Below, piece after piece: positions 62,546-64,000 of a DNA stretch of 64,000 nt. The DNA is taken from assembly GCA_021776115.1 (NCBI GenBank), contig JAJFGN010000039.1, forward strand, positions 1 through 64,000, given 5' to 3'. Every line of letters starts with the position of its first letter. Position 1 is the first letter of the stretch. The stretch is from Kiloniellaceae bacterium (GTDB lineage: Bacteria; Pseudomonadota; Alphaproteobacteria; Kiloniellales; J153). The position numbers and the translations under genes are program-made. The notes below the pieces were generated by a model. That model ran no database searches. It was given only the letters and a program-made list of their open reading frames with translations, and was not told the origin of the DNA.

Positions 62546-63691
62546 ATGAGAAAGCAATTACTGCTTGGCACGACGGCCCTGCTGGCCGGTGCTGTGGCCA
62601 TGCCGGACTATGTGTCGGCGGAGGAGCCACTGCGCCTGTCGGTTCGGGGCTATAAGAACGAGTACTTCGGCATCGGTAGTGTCGATGACGACACCGACGC
62701 CGCAGCCGGTCGGGACACCGGCAACACCTCGCACTTCAGTGACGGCGAAGTTCACTTCAGGGGCGAGACCGCGCTTGATAACGGCCTGACCGTCGGTGTG
62801 CAGATCGAACTGGAAGCCAACAATAACGGCGACCAGGTCGACGAAGCCTACACCTACATTTCGGGCAGCTTCGGTAAGGTTATCCTGGGTTCCGAGAACT
62901 TGGCTCCCTACCTCACCTTCTGGGGCGTGACCGCGCCAAACGTCGGTGTGCCGATCAACTCGGGCTGGATTTCCGTCTGGGTTCCGAATGGCGGCGTCGC
63001 CACCGGTTTCCGGGTGCCGATGCAGACCACCAACCTGGAGCTGCGCAACGATAACTTCGGGGCGAGCTATCTGTCGCCGCGCTTTGCCGGCTTCCAGTTC
63101 ACGGCCGGCTACGCGCCGACTTCGGCTGGTGGGTCCAACTCGGGCGATCCGAAGAACGGCTTTACCGACAAGAACACCGAGAACAGCAATATCATTGCTG
63201 TCGGCGGTAACTTTAAGGAAAGCTTCAGCGGCGTCGATGTCGGTGTCGCGGTCGGCTACAACCGGGCCACGGTCAGCGATAACGCCGAAGCGGCTGGTGC
63301 GGACGATCCGCAGCAGATCAAGGTTGGCGCCAGTATCGGTGTCGCCGGCTTCACGATCGCCGGTTCCTACGCCAATGAGTTCGAGGGTCAGACCAACGCG
63401 ACCAACACGAACTCGACCGAAGGCCAGGCCTTCGACGTTGGCGTCAGCTACGGTATGGGCCCGTGGGGCGTTAGCGGGACCTATTTCCAAGGCCAGACCG
63501 AGCAGACCATCGCCGTTGGCGCGGACGACGAAGTCTTCGCCATTGTCGGCGCCGTGTCCTACGCCCTCGGGCCGGGAATCACGACCTCCTTCTCGGTCAT
63601 CCACGCCGAGTGGGAGAGCGAGGACGGCAGTGCCGCGCAACAGGACTCCGAAGGCACCATGGGCATTCTTGGCCTAGCCGTCGGCTTCTGA
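62546..63691 (+). CDS. Outer-membrane porin (gram-negative porin family)
   Basis: A 381-residue porin. Signal MRKQLLLGTTALLAGAVAMP with cleavage after VSA; the mature chain begins EEPLRLSVRGYKNEYFGIG and has alternating short strands and loops (DGEVHFRGETALDNGLTVGV, SFGKVILGSENLAPYLTF, LSPRFAGFQFTAGYAPTSAG), acidic loops, and a C-terminal strand ending GILGLAVGF with a terminal Phe, as outer-membrane barrels require. GAGAAG lies before the ATG. A weak promoter candidate (TTGACG at 62381, CCCTTA 17 bases on) and a strong terminator follow the pattern of a highly expressed single gene. Confidence 0.93.
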   Translation: MRKQLLLGTTALLAGAVAMPDYVSAEEPLRLSVRGYKNEYFGIGSVDDDTDAAAGRDTGNTSHFSDGEVHFRGETALDNGLTVGVQIELEANNNGDQVDEAYTYISGSFGKVILGSENLAPYLTFWGVTAPNVGVPINSGWISVWVPNGGVATGFRVPMQTTNLELRNDNFGASYLSPRFAGFQFTAGYAPTSAGGSNSGDPKNGFTDKNTENSNIIAVGGNFKESFSGVDVGVAVGYNRATVSDNAEAAGADDPQQIKVGASIGVAGFTIAGSYANEFEGQTNATNTNSTEGQAFDVGVSYGMGPWGVSGTYFQGQTEQTIAVGADDEVFAIVGAVSYALGPGITTSFSVIHAEWESEDGSAAQQDSEGTMGILGLAVGF

Positions 63692-63711
63692 TTTTTCAGA
63701 CTCTTCGGTTT

Positions 63712-63744
63712 GAAGGGGGCGGAATTTCCGCCCCCTTCTCTTTT
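63712..63744 (+). terminator. Strong rho-independent terminator after the porin gene
   Basis: GAAGGGGGCGGAA and TTCCGCCCCCTTC form a perfect 13-bp stem with a 1-base loop (63712-63738), followed by TCTTTT. Confidence 0.92.
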
Positions 63745-64000
63745 GCGCCGAATTCCGGCGCCGCGCGGCTTGCCTTGCGGCGTATGGCAGTGCTAGTGGA
63801 TGTGCCGCGCCTCGCACGCACTCGAGGCGCTAGTGTTGTGAATCTGAAGTTCGCGTCATAATTCATTGTTGTCATCCCGGACGTTAGGCGAGCCCGAAAA
63901 TCCTAGGATTTACGGGTGGCGAGCCTTACGATCCGGAATCTTCGGGTGGACCGAGTCTGGCCGTCGCCAAAGATCCCGGATCACTGACTTTCCTTGCCAA
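63745..64000. other. Gene-free tail with a dispersed-repeat-like segment
   Basis: No reliable gene is seen. TTGTCATCCCGGAC near 63868 and AGATCCCGGATCA near 63970 are the kind of motif found in dispersed intergenic repeats. A 24-base palindromic stretch (63893-63916: CCCG, then AATCCTAGGATT, then CGGG) and two copies of GGCGAGCC lie between. It could be the start of a REP-like element cut by the window edge. Confidence 0.4.

Overview
The window is 64 kb of GC-rich chromosome from an alphaproteobacterium, most likely of the Rhodospirillales. Gene content and order point there: hemE-hemH-hemJ-rho, mnmE-mnmG-rsmG-parA-parB-holA, hisB-hisH-hisA-hisF-hisE, hslVU, rsmI-yraN-BON-gshB, ppsR-type DUF299-maf-aroE-coaE-dnaQ beside secB and fxsA, a phasin, and a Gram-negative porin. 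No rRNA, tRNA, CRISPR array or intact transposase was seen. Nearly all genes are core housekeeping genes with ATGA/GTGA stop-start overlaps inside operons.

Layout. 1-4.7 kb: chaperone genes dnaK (cut by the window edge), grpE and hrcA on the minus strand, with a small membrane protein and a DUF1848 protein between them. 4.8-15.4 kb: rph-rdgB-hemW, an LpoA-like lipoprotein divergent from rsmI-yraN, a BON lipoprotein, gshB, a PhoX-type phosphatase and comM. 15.3-17.1 kb: a small lower-GC block with one secreted protein gene, bounded by the comM 3' end and a diverged second copy of that 3' end; it looks like a small integrated element. 17.1-24.7 kb: phasin, a his operon with an embedded GNAT gene, and hslVU. 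24.9-33.4 kb: a secreted protein, lutABC-smr-HTH, mltA, Tim44-like, fxsA, a histidine phosphatase and secB. 33.4-37.1 kb: dnaQ-coaE-aroE-maf-DUF299 in one tightly coupled minus-strand operon.

37.1-37.57 kb is the gene-free stretch between the DUF299 gene (Rickettsia RP001 orthologue) and hemE. This is the position of the Caulobacter and Rickettsia replication origins, and it holds several near-consensus DnaA boxes and an AT-rich tract, so I call it the probable oriC. To its right come heme genes and rho, a lipid/repair/redox cluster, and at 47.8-53.6 kb the tRNA-modification and chromosome-partition genes mnmE, mnmG, rsmG, parA and parB. Two perfect 16-bp parS palindromes lie 12-14 kb from the origin; one is inside the rsmG coding sequence. 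Origin, parS sites and ParAB together make this the origin/centromere domain of the chromosome.

53.7-64 kb: holA, a 264-bp multi-palindrome element, a LysE exporter, lptE-leuS, a DUF3576 lipoprotein, a TPR-sulfotransferase, a fusion of a cysteine-less peroxiredoxin-like domain to a 2OG-Fe(II) oxygenase, and a porin ending in a strong terminator. The least conventional items are the comM-end duplication with its cargo, the multi-palindrome element at holA, the oxygenase fusion, an in-frame insertion in RsmG, and a long dispersed-type palindrome after rho.
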